Positions 36,999 through 45,595 of a stretch of 64,000 bases of DNA are shown here, in pieces. The notes under the pieces are model-generated. The model was not told where the DNA came from. It was given only the letters and a program-made list of their open reading frames with translations, and ran no database searches. Where the stretch lies: NCBI GenBank assembly GCA_016718875.1, contig JADKBL010000003.1:186001-250000 (forward strand), in the 5' to 3' direction. Both the position numbers and the translations under genes were made by a program. Origin of the DNA: Bacteroidota bacterium. GTDB taxonomy: Bacteria > Bacteroidota > Bacteroidia > Bacteroidales > VadinHA17. The first letter of the stretch is position 1. Each line of letters begins with the position of its first letter.

Positions 36999-39098
36999 AG
37001 GACGGTCCCTCCCGGGATCACCACAGGTAATCCCCCTCTCCACAACAATCTTCCTCCCGGCCAGCAATAACTCAAGATCAGGCAGATCATAGTACTTAAG
37101 CACACAGGGTACGATCACTCCAAGATTATCAGGTGTAAAGTGTGTTCTGACTATAGTTTCCCAGGAATCCAGTGTATTCATGAGATATACTTTTGAGAAA
37201 CCGCCATCTATTAAAGCTGCATGTATAGCTGCCGGTCCGGCTTGATCCGAAGCAAAAAGTTCTGTACTACTATCTGTTTTCAGCACCGTTCGCAGGTAGT
37301 TCCTTGCAATTACCATATCTTCAGCCCTGTAGCCAAGTAATGTCTTACCTGCGTAAATGGGAAGTTTTGCCACAAAAAACTCATAATTTAACTGTGCACC
37401 GTTTTCTGGTGTCCTCAGCTCCCCTGTATTTGTCACATCCACAACCATTACGGCATAACCTTCACTTATTTTCTGAAAAATAAATTTTTGGTTTTTCGAG
37501 ATCTCATTCATTTTTCCGAAACAACCTGAAATAATTATTGTCGGATTTCCTTTGATCCTGATCTTTCCAGGTTTGATTATCAGTGCCGGTAATTTTAGAT
37601 TCCTGTCCCGGTTAATGAGATGCTTCTCAATCTTAAGTCCTTCCCAATTAAAGGTACCTTCATAACTGCCGCCATTAATATTGCCCGGATTTTGATATCC
37701 AATCAGTTCAGCAGCTTTCTCAGATATCTCAGAACCTGTACTATTTTCTAAAAACTCCATTTTCTTCTTTCTGACCTGTTCCAGCATTTCAACTGCATAA
37801 TCAAGGATGCTTTTTTCTCCTTTAAAATATGACAATACCTGTCCAGTAGCAGTGACATATGTTTCCTTCAAAGGGATCAAAGGATATCTCAGAGTATCTG
37901 CATCAATAACAGACGAATCACCTTTCAGCCACCAGTTCATCCACCGCACATTTGCCTCGAGTGAAACCTGTGGCATTCCATGATCGCCCGGAGCAGCAAA
38001 TTGTCTTGTTCGCTCAGCTGCACCGAGGACTTTATACATTTCATGAAGTTCAGAAGCTGCAGTCTTTGATCCTTTATATGAAAAGAAATCATCATATGTT
38101 GAAAGGATCTGAACCGGCATTGGTGCAGACATGAAAAGGAAATCCTGCTCTTCAATTCCGGCTTTTCCTTCTGAATAAAGTTGCTGGCATCCATCCTGAC
38201 TTCCGATCGTGCGGAACTTTTCTTCAGTGGTTGCAATGTAACTGCTGGGGACAGATACTTTTATCCTTGGATCGAGGGGTGCAAGATAAGTTGCCTGGGT
38301 TCCTCCGCCCGACAGTCCTGTTATACCTATTTTTGTCACATCAACCTCACTCCTGCTGCACAGATAATCAATACTTCTTATATTATCCCATGCTTCCCAT
38401 GCAACCATTGTCGAGCCAAGCAGGAGTAACTTCTCATTATATAGTTCATGCTGACTTGTTGTGCTCTGACATAATGAGTTCCCAATGACATCAGGGTACT
38501 TCCCCTGTAAAATCTGACATCTCTCTCCCTGGCAGACAGGGTCAACCTGCAGTACCACATACCCGTTTAATGCAAAGTATCTTCCGATTGTCTGATAAAC
38601 ACCTCTCCCCTTTGCATCATATGAATGTCCTGGCATATGCAGAACAGCGGGAAATGGTCCTTTCCCTTTTGGAAGATAGAGCAGTGCTGTAACATGATGA
38701 TTTGGTCTGCTTTCAAATGCTACTTTCTCGACAACATATTTTTCATTTTCAATTTTTCCTGTTACAAGCGGATTAAGAGGTGTTTTCTCAGGAAACGGCC
38801 CCAGCAATTTTATGTATTCCGCCTTGATTTTATCGAGATATAAGATCAGCTTCTCCCGTGATTTCAGGCTCTCTGCCACTCTTTTTCTCCTTGAATCAAA
38901 TTGCTCCTTCAGTATTCCGTTCAGGAAATAATTATACTGGACCGAATCAAGCTTCCCTGAAAAAAGATACGACTCACTGAGAGGAATCAGATCGGGAATT
39001 TTTATGGGAGAAATCTGACCCTGCAATAACTGCATCGAAACAAATGCTAAAATCAAAGCAAATGAAGATCCAGTAATTCTTTTGTTTATCTCTTTCAT
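36984..39098 (-). CDS. Secreted alpha/beta-hydrolase, acetyl-xylan-esterase-like
   Basis: Protein of 704 residues with a Sec signal peptide (about 1-27). The first half is an alpha/beta hydrolase: PAVLHMPGHSYDAKG oxyanion region, nucleophile elbow GLS263GGG, acid near YDDFF (about 340) and His in GDHGMPQ (about 375). It resembles the Abhydrolase_7/acetyl-xylan esterase group used to deacylate plant polysaccharides. The second half (about 440-704) looks like a second, degenerate hydrolase-like domain (NPTIIISGCFGKM, ELFASDQAGPAAIHAAL). The stop codon lies in the nested inverted repeat shared with the tRNA side. It is 28 bp downstream of the GH29 gene, so an operon with it is likely. Confidence 0.75.
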   Translation of the reverse strand: MKEINKRITGSSFALILAFVSMQLLQGQISPIKIPDLIPLSESYLFSGKLDSVQYNYFLNGILKEQFDSRRKRVAESLKSREKLILYLDKIKAEYIKLLGPFPEKTPLNPLVTGKIENEKYVVEKVAFESRPNHHVTALLYLPKGKGPFPAVLHMPGHSYDAKGRGVYQTIGRYFALNGYVVLQVDPVCQGERCQILQGKYPDVIGNSLCQSTTSQHELYNEKLLLLGSTMVAWEAWDNIRSIDYLCSRSEVDVTKIGITGLSGGGTQATYLAPLDPRIKVSVPSSYIATTEEKFRTIGSQDGCQQLYSEGKAGIEEQDFLFMSAPMPVQILSTYDDFFSYKGSKTAASELHEMYKVLGAAERTRQFAAPGDHGMPQVSLEANVRWMNWWLKGDSSVIDADTLRYPLIPLKETYVTATGQVLSYFKGEKSILDYAVEMLEQVRKKKMEFLENSTGSEISEKAAELIGYQNPGNINGGSYEGTFNWEGLKIEKHLINRDRNLKLPALIIKPGKIRIKGNPTIIISGCFGKMNEISKNQKFIFQKISEGYAVMVVDVTNTGELRTPENGAQLNYEFFVAKLPIYAGKTLLGYRAEDMVIARNYLRTVLKTDSSTELFASDQAGPAAIHAALIDGGFSKVYLMNTLDSWETIVRTHFTPDNLGVIVPCVLKYYDLPDLELLLAGRKIVVERGITCGDPGRDRPAKLK

Positions 39099-39126
39099 AC
39101 GATAGTTTCAAAATACTTTACAGCTC

Positions 39127-40977
39127 CTAATCCGATCCCCAGCCTGAACTCTTTATGTTTTCAACCGGGATAAGTGTAAGCGACCTCAGATACATCAGCC
39201 AGGAATCACTGACATCCTTTGGCCTGATTTTCACAGTAAAATTTCCAGATGAAGTAAGTTCGGCATAACCAACAGGAAACTCCTGAAATTCAAACAACTC
39301 CCCGGTGCAGCTTACAGTTCTTTCAAATCGCTTATCTCCTATAAATATTTCAAATTTCATCCCTTCCCATTCCCGCGGTGCCGAATAGGAAATATCTAAT
39401 CTGAATTTGCCGGGCTTGTCAGCACTGACAATCCATTCTGCAAAATCTTCAGGACCCTTCCATTTTGATATATGAAACCCGCCTTTCCGGTTGAAACGTG
39501 TAACTGCATTCCCGTGAGTTATTGCATTCAGACAGGTCAGTTCATATTTCCCGTTTTCTCCGGGTCTTACTGGTTGCGGATCAACTTCAAGAGGCCCTTC
39601 TGTCTCAAGTACAATAACAGACAAAGGATAATCCGGCGGTGCATCAGGAAGCTCAATGCTTACATTTTTCTCATTCACTTTAACTGACAGCTTTACATCT
39701 CTTTCATTCAGAGGATAAACCATAGTGATTTTATTTTTCAGACCCGTAATATTCAGAACTCCATCAGTTGGCCAATCCCGGATAAAGAGATATAGTTTAT
39801 TTTCTTTAACCGTACAGTAACCCCATGGCAATTCCCCGAACGGACTTGATTCAGTTCCGTAAATTGCCTCTCCGTTCCTCTCAATCCACGATCCTGCTTT
39901 ATTTAGAATATCGACTGTTGCTGACGGAATTTCGCCACTGCCTTTTGGTCCGATATTCAGAAGAAAGTTACCCCCCCTGCTCACAATTTCCACAAGCCTC
40001 TGAATAACAGTCGCCGGACTTTTCCAGAGTGTGTCATATTTGCTGAAGCCCCATGTTGTATTTAGTGTCATAGGAGTTTCCCAGTACTCTTCAATACCAC
40101 CCGCAGGCATTCCGTTGTCACTCATGCTCTGATAATCGCCTATGAACTCCTGATCATAATGACCAACTCTTCCGTTTATCAGAGTTGATGGCTGCAGATC
40201 ATGAACAAGCTTTACAAACTCCAGTCCCTGTTCCGGTGTATACATTCCGCGGTCGAACCAGACAAGTCCCACAGGACCGTAAGCGGTTAGCAACTCCCTT
40301 AACTGAGGTTTGGCTTTCTCTTCAAGATAATTATCAAATTTCTGATGATCATAAAAATCCGGGCCCCGGTCATTATCATAATCCCAGTCATTGCCATAGC
40401 CCCCCGGATGATCCCAGTCCTCACGATGTGAATAATAAACACAGAATTTGATACCTGCTTCTTTGCAGGAAATCGACAATTCTTTCAGAGGATCCCTTTT
40501 GAAAGGAGTCCAGTCAGATATATTGTATTCTGAAGCTTCGGAATGATACATTGCAAATCCATCGTGATGCTTTGCAGTTATAACAATGTATTTCATTCCG
40601 GCACGTTTTGCAAGACTGACAATTGAGTCTGCATTGAACATAACAGGATTAAAGCTATGGGCAAGATCACGGTATTCCTGAGCCGGGATCTTAAGTTCCT
40701 TCATGATCCATTCAGCATTTTTCCCGACAGGCACTCTCTGTCCTTTATATTCCCCTGCCAGCTGAGAATATGGTCCCCAGTGAATGAACATCCCGAATTT
40801 CGCCTCTTTGAACCAGTCGAGGCGGTGAACATCTTCCGTTTCAGATTGACTGATATCCTTAGTGCCCGATTTATTGTCAATTAAGTTTTTACACCCGGAC
40901 AGAATCATCAATTGGATACTTAAAAAGAGAAGACACAATTTAAAAAGTCTGGTCAGTGAAAAGAAGGGTTTATTCAT
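39127..40977 (-). CDS. GH29 alpha-L-fucosidase, lipoprotein
   Basis: Lipoprotein of 616 residues (signal peptide with lipobox ILSGC29). The GH29 barrel starts at RLDWFKEAKFGMFIHWGPYS. It includes YIVITAKHHDGFAMYHS and FCVYYSHREDWDHP. The nucleophile Asp242 is in VGLVWFDRGM, where family members read WFDGG or similar. The C-terminal 200 residues form beta-sandwich domains (from about LYLFIRDWP, and a CBM-like part from about 480). It removes terminal L-fucose from glycans at the cell surface or in the periplasm. It is divergent from the MBL-fold gene across a 217-bp AT-rich region in which no definite promoter or operator was identified. Confidence 0.92.
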   Translation of the reverse strand: MNKPFFSLTRLFKLCLLFLSIQLMILSGCKNLIDNKSGTKDISQSETEDVHRLDWFKEAKFGMFIHWGPYSQLAGEYKGQRVPVGKNAEWIMKELKIPAQEYRDLAHSFNPVMFNADSIVSLAKRAGMKYIVITAKHHDGFAMYHSEASEYNISDWTPFKRDPLKELSISCKEAGIKFCVYYSHREDWDHPGGYGNDWDYDNDRGPDFYDHQKFDNYLEEKAKPQLRELLTAYGPVGLVWFDRGMYTPEQGLEFVKLVHDLQPSTLINGRVGHYDQEFIGDYQSMSDNGMPAGGIEEYWETPMTLNTTWGFSKYDTLWKSPATVIQRLVEIVSRGGNFLLNIGPKGSGEIPSATVDILNKAGSWIERNGEAIYGTESSPFGELPWGYCTVKENKLYLFIRDWPTDGVLNITGLKNKITMVYPLNERDVKLSVKVNEKNVSIELPDAPPDYPLSVIVLETEGPLEVDPQPVRPGENGKYELTCLNAITHGNAVTRFNRKGGFHISKWKGPEDFAEWIVSADKPGKFRLDISYSAPREWEGMKFEIFIGDKRFERTVSCTGELFEFQEFPVGYAELTSSGNFTVKIRPKDVSDSWLMYLRSLTLIPVENIKSSGWGSD

Positions 40978-41194
40978 ATTTCTAATATTAATGAATAAAT
41001 GAATATCTAAAAACCATTAACATATATTCAAAAATCGCTTGAAAATCAATTAAATATTTTCTTCGATTACTGATATTCATAATTTATTAAATTTAGTAAT
41101 ATTCAGGTAAATATTATTGCCTTATAACACCTTCGATGAATATTTTTCTAATTTTAAATTGACTTATAATGATAAATAAAATTACAATTTGAAT

Positions 41195-42034
41195 ATGATA
41201 TTAACAGACAATATTCATCTGTTACAGATTGATTTTGAAATAGCTATAAGCCCTGAGAAAAATCTTCCCCGATTTGTAAATGTAATTCTGATTTTTGGAG
41301 AAAAGATCACCCTCATTGATACAGGAGTAAAGGGTAGCCACGAAAAGATCTTTGAGTACATAAAACAAAACAACAGGGATTACAATGAAATTGAAAGAGT
41401 GATATTATCTCATTCCCACCCCGATCATATTGGTTCTGCGTGTAAAATCAAGGAGCTGACAAATTGTAAGATCCTTGCTCATAAATATGAGGCAGAATGG
41501 ATTGAAAACATTGAGATTCAGAACATGCAAAGACCAGTTCCGGGTTTCTTTAATCTTGTCGATCAGCCGGTTAAAATTGATGTTTTATTAAAAGGCGGAG
41601 AGGAATTGAAGATCAGCAAAGATGTTACCTTACAGATAATTAATTCGCCTGGACACTCCCGAGGATCGGTAAATATTGAGTTCATGGAAGATCATATCCT
41701 CTTTACGGCTGATTCTGTACCCCTGAAAAATGACATCCCGAATTATGACAGCTATAAGGAGCTGATGGTTTCTCTGAAAGCCATAAAAGAGAATACCCGC
41801 TGCAATACACTTCTCACATCCTGGACACCTCCGTTAAGATTCAGATCAGAAATTGAAAATTTAATTTCTGAAGGTGAGGAGTATATTAAGAAGATAGACC
41901 GGGCGGTTCAGGAAACATATACCGGTCAGGAATCAGAACCATTTCAATTCTGCCGGAGAACAATAGAGAAGCTGGGATTGCCGCCCTTCCTTGCCAATCA
42001 CATTACAGACAGGGCATTCAGAAGTCATATTTAA
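41195..42034 (+). CDS. MBL-fold metallohydrolase
   Basis: Metallo-beta-lactamase-fold protein of 279 residues. The zinc motif HxHxDH is in ILSHSHPDHIGSA. Further ligands are likely the His in INSPGHSRGSVN and the Asp in LFTADSVP. A C-terminal helical extension (about 215-279) is like that in members acting on lactones or thioesters. No signal peptide is seen, so it is cytoplasmic; the substrate is not predictable. The frame is also open from TTG 41189, but the ATG at 41195 is preferred. It ends 14 bp before the GH172 gene, suggesting co-transcription. Confidence 0.85.
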   Translation: MILTDNIHLLQIDFEIAISPEKNLPRFVNVILIFGEKITLIDTGVKGSHEKIFEYIKQNNRDYNEIERVILSHSHPDHIGSACKIKELTNCKILAHKYEAEWIENIEIQNMQRPVPGFFNLVDQPVKIDVLLKGGEELKISKDVTLQIINSPGHSRGSVNIEFMEDHILFTADSVPLKNDIPNYDSYKELMVSLKAIKENTRCNTLLTSWTPPLRFRSEIENLISEGEEYIKKIDRAVQETYTGQESEPFQFCRRTIEKLGLPPFLANHITDRAFRSHI

Positions 42035-42048
42035 ATCATTTTAATACC

Positions 42049-43182
42049 ATGAAGAAGTTAATCTTTTTACTAATAAGCCTGTTTCTGATCGAAGCAGTAA
42101 GCGGCCAGGAGATGTACAGGCTGCCGGAAAATACTTCAACCAGATGGGCAAGTGCCGAGAACTGGAAAGCAGAAAAAGGCAAGGGAGGAATGAGAAACGG
42201 CGGACGGAAGGGTTCTCCATGTTATACACTTAAAGCCGGGGCAACACAGATACTCGCTGAATCATCCGGTTCGGCCGGCATAGTAAGAAGGATATGGATT
42301 ACAATCGACAAACGTACACCAAAAACGCTCAGAGGTATTAAGCTCGAAATGTTCTGGGATGAAGCCAAAACTCCTGCCGTTTCTGTTCCGCTGGGTGATT
42401 TCTTCGGACAGGGACTTGGTGAGATGAAAGCTTTTGAAAATGACTTTTTCTCAAGTCCTGAAGGGAGAAGCTTCAACTGCTTTATCCCGATGCCTTTCAG
42501 AAAAAGCATGAAAATACAGGTCACAAATATCAGCGATGAAAATATTGTGATGTTCTATGATGTAGATTATACCCTGGGCGACAAGCTTGATAAGGATGTC
42601 CTCTATTTTCATGCCTTCTTCAATCATCAGGAAAAGACAATTCCCCGATCTGACTATGAAATTATTCCGAAACTAAACGGAAGGGGCCGTTTTCTGGGAG
42701 TGAACTTCAGTGTGATAGCAAATATGAATAATTATCTGACAACCTGGTGGGGAGAAGGTGAAGTAAAAATGTATGTTGACGGCGACACAGATTACCCTTC
42801 ACTCAGCGGAACAGGGACTGAAGATTATATTGGAACAGGATACGGACTGGGTGAATACTGTCACCGCTACCAGGGTTGTACTTTTGCTGATCATAAGGGC
42901 ATGCGATTTGCTTTTTACCGCTACCATGTTCCCGATCCCGTAATATTTTACAGTGATCTGAAAGTTACAATCCAGCAGATCGGTTTTACAACAGACAAGA
43001 AAGTTATGGAACAACTATCCGGACTGGGTAAGCCAATAATAGCCACAGGTGAAAAACCGGAACCAATCGACTTTTCAGTCCCCCATAATTATATAATGTT
43101 TGAGAGAAGTGATGACTATGCAAGCTGCGCCTATTTCTATCTTTCTGAACCGGAGAATAAACTTGTAAGGCAGCCATTCTGA
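42049..43182 (+). CDS. GH172 (DUF2961) glycoside hydrolase
   Basis: Secreted protein of 377 residues with a Sec signal peptide (about 1-19, ending AVSG). DUF2961 hallmarks are SSGSAGIVRRIWITID, VPLGDFFGQG, NCFIPMPFRKSMKIQ and LSGTGTEDYIGTGYGLGEY. Characterised GH172 enzymes act on alpha-D-fructofuranosides or D-arabinofuranosides through a double jelly-roll fold and often form oligomers. The conserved Glu in GTEDYIG fits a catalytic residue. It is the last intact gene before a decayed region. Confidence 0.85.
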   Translation: MKKLIFLLISLFLIEAVSGQEMYRLPENTSTRWASAENWKAEKGKGGMRNGGRKGSPCYTLKAGATQILAESSGSAGIVRRIWITIDKRTPKTLRGIKLEMFWDEAKTPAVSVPLGDFFGQGLGEMKAFENDFFSSPEGRSFNCFIPMPFRKSMKIQVTNISDENIVMFYDVDYTLGDKLDKDVLYFHAFFNHQEKTIPRSDYEIIPKLNGRGRFLGVNFSVIANMNNYLTTWWGEGEVKMYVDGDTDYPSLSGTGTEDYIGTGYGLGEYCHRYQGCTFADHKGMRFAFYRYHVPDPVIFYSDLKVTIQQIGFTTDKKVMEQLSGLGKPIIATGEKPEPIDFSVPHNYIMFERSDDYASCAYFYLSEPENKLVRQPF

Positions 43183-43205
43183 TAAAAAGGTAATCCTGAA
43201 TGGGG

Positions 43206-43270
43206 ATCTGAGTTACTCCGGATTACCAACAGGCAGATTGCTTTGTCCCGCCCCGGCGGGACAAAGCAAT
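43206..43270 (+). repeat. REP-like unit, copy 1, with 16-bp hairpin
   Basis: The 35-bp word starting ATCTGAGTTACTC and ending CAGGCAGATTG (43206-43240) recurs at 44534-44568 with only a few changes. Copy 1 runs into a perfect hairpin, ATTGCTTTGTCCCGCC/GGCGGGACAAAGCAAT with a CC loop (43237-43270), which can terminate the upstream GH172 unit. The two copies are in direct orientation and flank the TPR pseudogene. Confidence 0.75.
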
Positions 43271-43639
43271 GACCTTAGCGGCATCAGGCTGCGTCTGCGC
43301 CCTCTGCTTCAGCTTTTCCGCATTTTTATTTCCCCCTTTTTTTTTCCTTCCCGTTTCTTAAATTTGTACAATTATTTTGGGGTACTATACTGAGGAGACA
43401 CTTTGATGAGGCTTTGACTGCTTTGTTGGTGATGAATATTTAGGAGTTACTAATTGTAGAAATCAATAAAGGAAAATTATTTCTCTGGAATTAAGAATAT
43501 GATTTTCACATCTCTCTAACTATCTTGGACGGGCTCTTTCAGTGAGATTTCAAGATAAGTACAGATACTTAGAATCCATAATTTTACACTAACTTCAGAA
43601 CCTATCATTTAATCTCTAAACGTTAAAGTATGAGGACAT

Positions 43640-44300
43640 GTCGAAAGGGCAAAACTTTTATGAGATGCTAGACGTCTTATACATTTTGACACTATAATGT
43701 TCATAAAATTGACCCTGAAGCTATAAAGGAGGATCCTGACTTCTTTATGGCAAATTACCAATTAGGTATGTACTTTGTTACCAGGGGATATGATAACCCT
43801 AAATTCAGAGATGAGAATGCGGTCAAGTCAAACAAATTGAGTAAGGAGGTGTACTTAAAGATTGTATGTCAAATTTATTTATCATGAGACAAAACAATGA
43901 TCTTATTCGAATTGATAAGCCTGACGACATAAAAAAGGGAGTTATAATAATGGGAAAAACTTCTTAAATTATATCCCAACGATATTAATGCTTATTTTCA
44001 ATTATTTATTTTCAAAGAATTGTTTAATGACCTTGAAGGTCAAATAATAACCTTAAATGCCGCACTTAAAATAACACAAAATCCAGCTTTTTATTATTGG
44101 AAACTTGGATATGCAAATTTGTACCTTGAGATGCTGAGCTTTGTTTTGAAGGAGGTGTGATTTAAAATGCTTAGAAAGTTTAGAATGCCAACAAAATAGA
44201 TACCTTATGGAGCTATAAAAAAGCATTAAACGCAAAAGAACTTCTATTGACAACAGTCGTGGACATTGACAGGAATGTTTACAAAACAGTTAAATGGATT
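43640..44300 (+). pseudogene. Decayed tetratricopeptide-repeat (TPR) protein gene
   Basis: Fragments in different plus-strand frames read as TPR helices. Near 43705 is DPEAIKEDPDFFMANYQLG, then NPKFRDENAVKSN and KLSKEVYL, ending at a TGA. Near 43955 is EKLLKLYPNDINAYFQL. Near 44085 is NPAFYYWKLGYANLYL. The order and spacing match a Bacteroidota TPR protein, but stops and frame changes separate every block and no start region is left. This occupies most of the 1.5-kb gap between GH172 and the PTS operon; the remaining parts (43271-43640, 44340-44530) show no supportable gene. Confidence 0.75.
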
Positions 44301-44333
44301 AGGGGGGTAGGGACGGGGGGGGGCTCTGTGGGA
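44301..44333 (+). other. G-rich tract, possible G-quadruplex
   Basis: Within 33 bases the plus strand has G-runs of six, three, nine and three, separated by TA, AC and CTCTGT. This satisfies a four-run G-quadruplex pattern and is unlike the surrounding AT-rich DNA. It sits at the end of the TPR pseudogene and may also be a site of sequence or assembly error. Confidence 0.5.
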
Positions 44334-44533
44334 GATTTTTTTATGCAGATCTCTCTTGTTAACCACTCCCCTCTGAGGTTTGTAAAAGTTCATTGGAGCA
44401 TGGGAACGGTTCTGTCAAGACTTGCCTGTTCCCGGTCGCATTGGTTTACCCTTTATATTTGCGTATTCAAATTCAGAATCGCTATTAAAGGCAATTGTTT
44501 GGGAAAAGAAAGCCAGCAAATTCGTAACTTAGT

Positions 44534-44603
44534 ATCTGAGTTACTCGCGATTACCATCAGGCAGATTGCGAGTCAGGCTTCGGCTTCGCTCAGCCTGACT
44601 CGC
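44534..44603 (+). repeat. REP-like unit, copy 2, with 12-bp hairpin
   Basis: Direct copy of the word at 43206-43240. It is followed by a different hairpin, GCGAGTCAGGCT/AGCCTGACTCGC with a 12-base loop (44568-44603). It lies about 100 bp upstream of the first PTS gene. Only the leading word is conserved between copies while the hairpin sequence differs, as in REP-like elements that keep structure. Confidence 0.7.
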
Positions 44604-44706
44604 CTCCAAGTATGTTAAAAACCCTAAAAAAACTCCATATCCCGTTCCGGCTGTGTAATTATTCCATTATTTGTCTTTAGTTTTATATCCCGAACAAAAT
44701 TCAGTA

Positions 44707-45111
44707 ATGCGAAATTACCTTATTACATCACATGGTTACTTTGCTGCAAAAATACTCTACAGACTTGAAATTATTGCAGGAAAAAATAAAAACATAAAAA
44801 CTATTGAAGCATATACCGATGGCAATAAGTCAATTGACGGGCAGATTGACAGTGTTATTGAAAAACTTGACAGCAGCGATGAACTCATCATCTTCACCGA
44901 TCTTATGGGAGGCAGTATTACCAATCAGCTTCTCAAATACACTCTCAGGAAAAACACCTATATAGTTTCCGGCGTCAACCTGCCACTTCTGCTCGATATT
45001 ACTCTTGCTGAAACAGATATTCCTGCTTCAGAAGTAATAGAAGCAGCAATTGAAAATGCCAGGGAACAGATCCTTTTCGTCAATAAACTAATACCTCCTT
45101 CAAATGATTAA
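44707..45111 (+). CDS. PTS mannose-family EIIA component
   Basis: Protein of 134 residues from ATG 44707; the frame extends to a TTG at 44671 but the added residues are not family-like. The phosphorylation site His9 is in YLITSHGYFA. The second landmark is ELIIFTDLMGGSITNQLL, the active-site loop of ManX-type EIIA. It accepts phosphate from HPr and passes it to EIIB. It is the first gene of a six-gene operon and overlaps the EIIB gene by 8 bp. Confidence 0.93.
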   Translation: MRNYLITSHGYFAAKILYRLEIIAGKNKNIKTIEAYTDGNKSIDGQIDSVIEKLDSSDELIIFTDLMGGSITNQLLKYTLRKNTYIVSGVNLPLLLDITLAETDIPASEVIEAAIENAREQILFVNKLIPPSND

Positions 45112-45595
45112 ACTGACCAGGATAGATGACCGTTTTGTCCATGGACAGGTCTCGTTCACCTGGGTTCCGTCCCTTGAAATCAATTGCCTCGTGGTTGCAA
45201 ATGATAAAATTGCGGCTGATGAGTTTCAGAAAATGGCCTTCAATCTTGCCAAGCCACCTGCTGCAAAACTGCTGATATTCACAATAAATGAGGCCATTGC
45301 TTTTCTTAATGATCCGAAAAGTAAAAATGCTAAAATAATGATCCTCGTAAACAGTGTCGGTGATGCCTTCAGGCTGACACAGGAGGTGAGGGAAATCCAG
45401 TCAGTAAACTTCGGGGGAATTAGAATGAAGCCGGGAGCAAAACTTATAACCAAAGCCGTGGCTGTCGATGATAATGATATCAGTATAATTAAACTGCTTC
45501 TTGAGAGCTGTATAGAACTTGAAGTGAGGCAGGTGCCGGGCGACAAGAAACAACTGATGGCAAACTTATTGCAATTACAGGCAGACCAGATATGA
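45104..45595 (+). CDS. PTS mannose-family EIIB component
   Basis: Protein of 163 residues. The phospho-acceptor His13 is in LTRIDDRFVHGQVSFTWV, the diagnostic EIIB motif of the mannose (Man) family. VNSVGDAFRLTQEV and VNFGGIRMKPGAKLITKAVAV also match. It transfers phosphate from EIIA to the sugar during import through EIIC-EIID. It overlaps EIIA by 8 bp and EIICD by 4 bp, so translation is coupled. Confidence 0.93.
   Translation: MIKLTRIDDRFVHGQVSFTWVPSLEINCLVVANDKIAADEFQKMAFNLAKPPAAKLLIFTINEAIAFLNDPKSKNAKIMILVNSVGDAFRLTQEVREIQSVNFGGIRMKPGAKLITKAVAVDDNDISIIKLLLESCIELEVRQVPGDKKQLMANLLQLQADQI

Noticed and set aside
36774..37070. Plus-strand 98-codon frame through the tRNA and following hairpins
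   Set aside because: It reads across tRNA-Ser and the inverted repeat; no coding signature.
41189..41194. TTG start for the MBL-fold protein
   Set aside because: The in-frame ATG two codons later is more likely and loses no domain residues.
44247..44618. 123-codon plus-strand frame between the TPR remnant and the PTS operon
   Set aside because: It crosses the G-rich tract and the second REP-like unit and has no recognisable domain.
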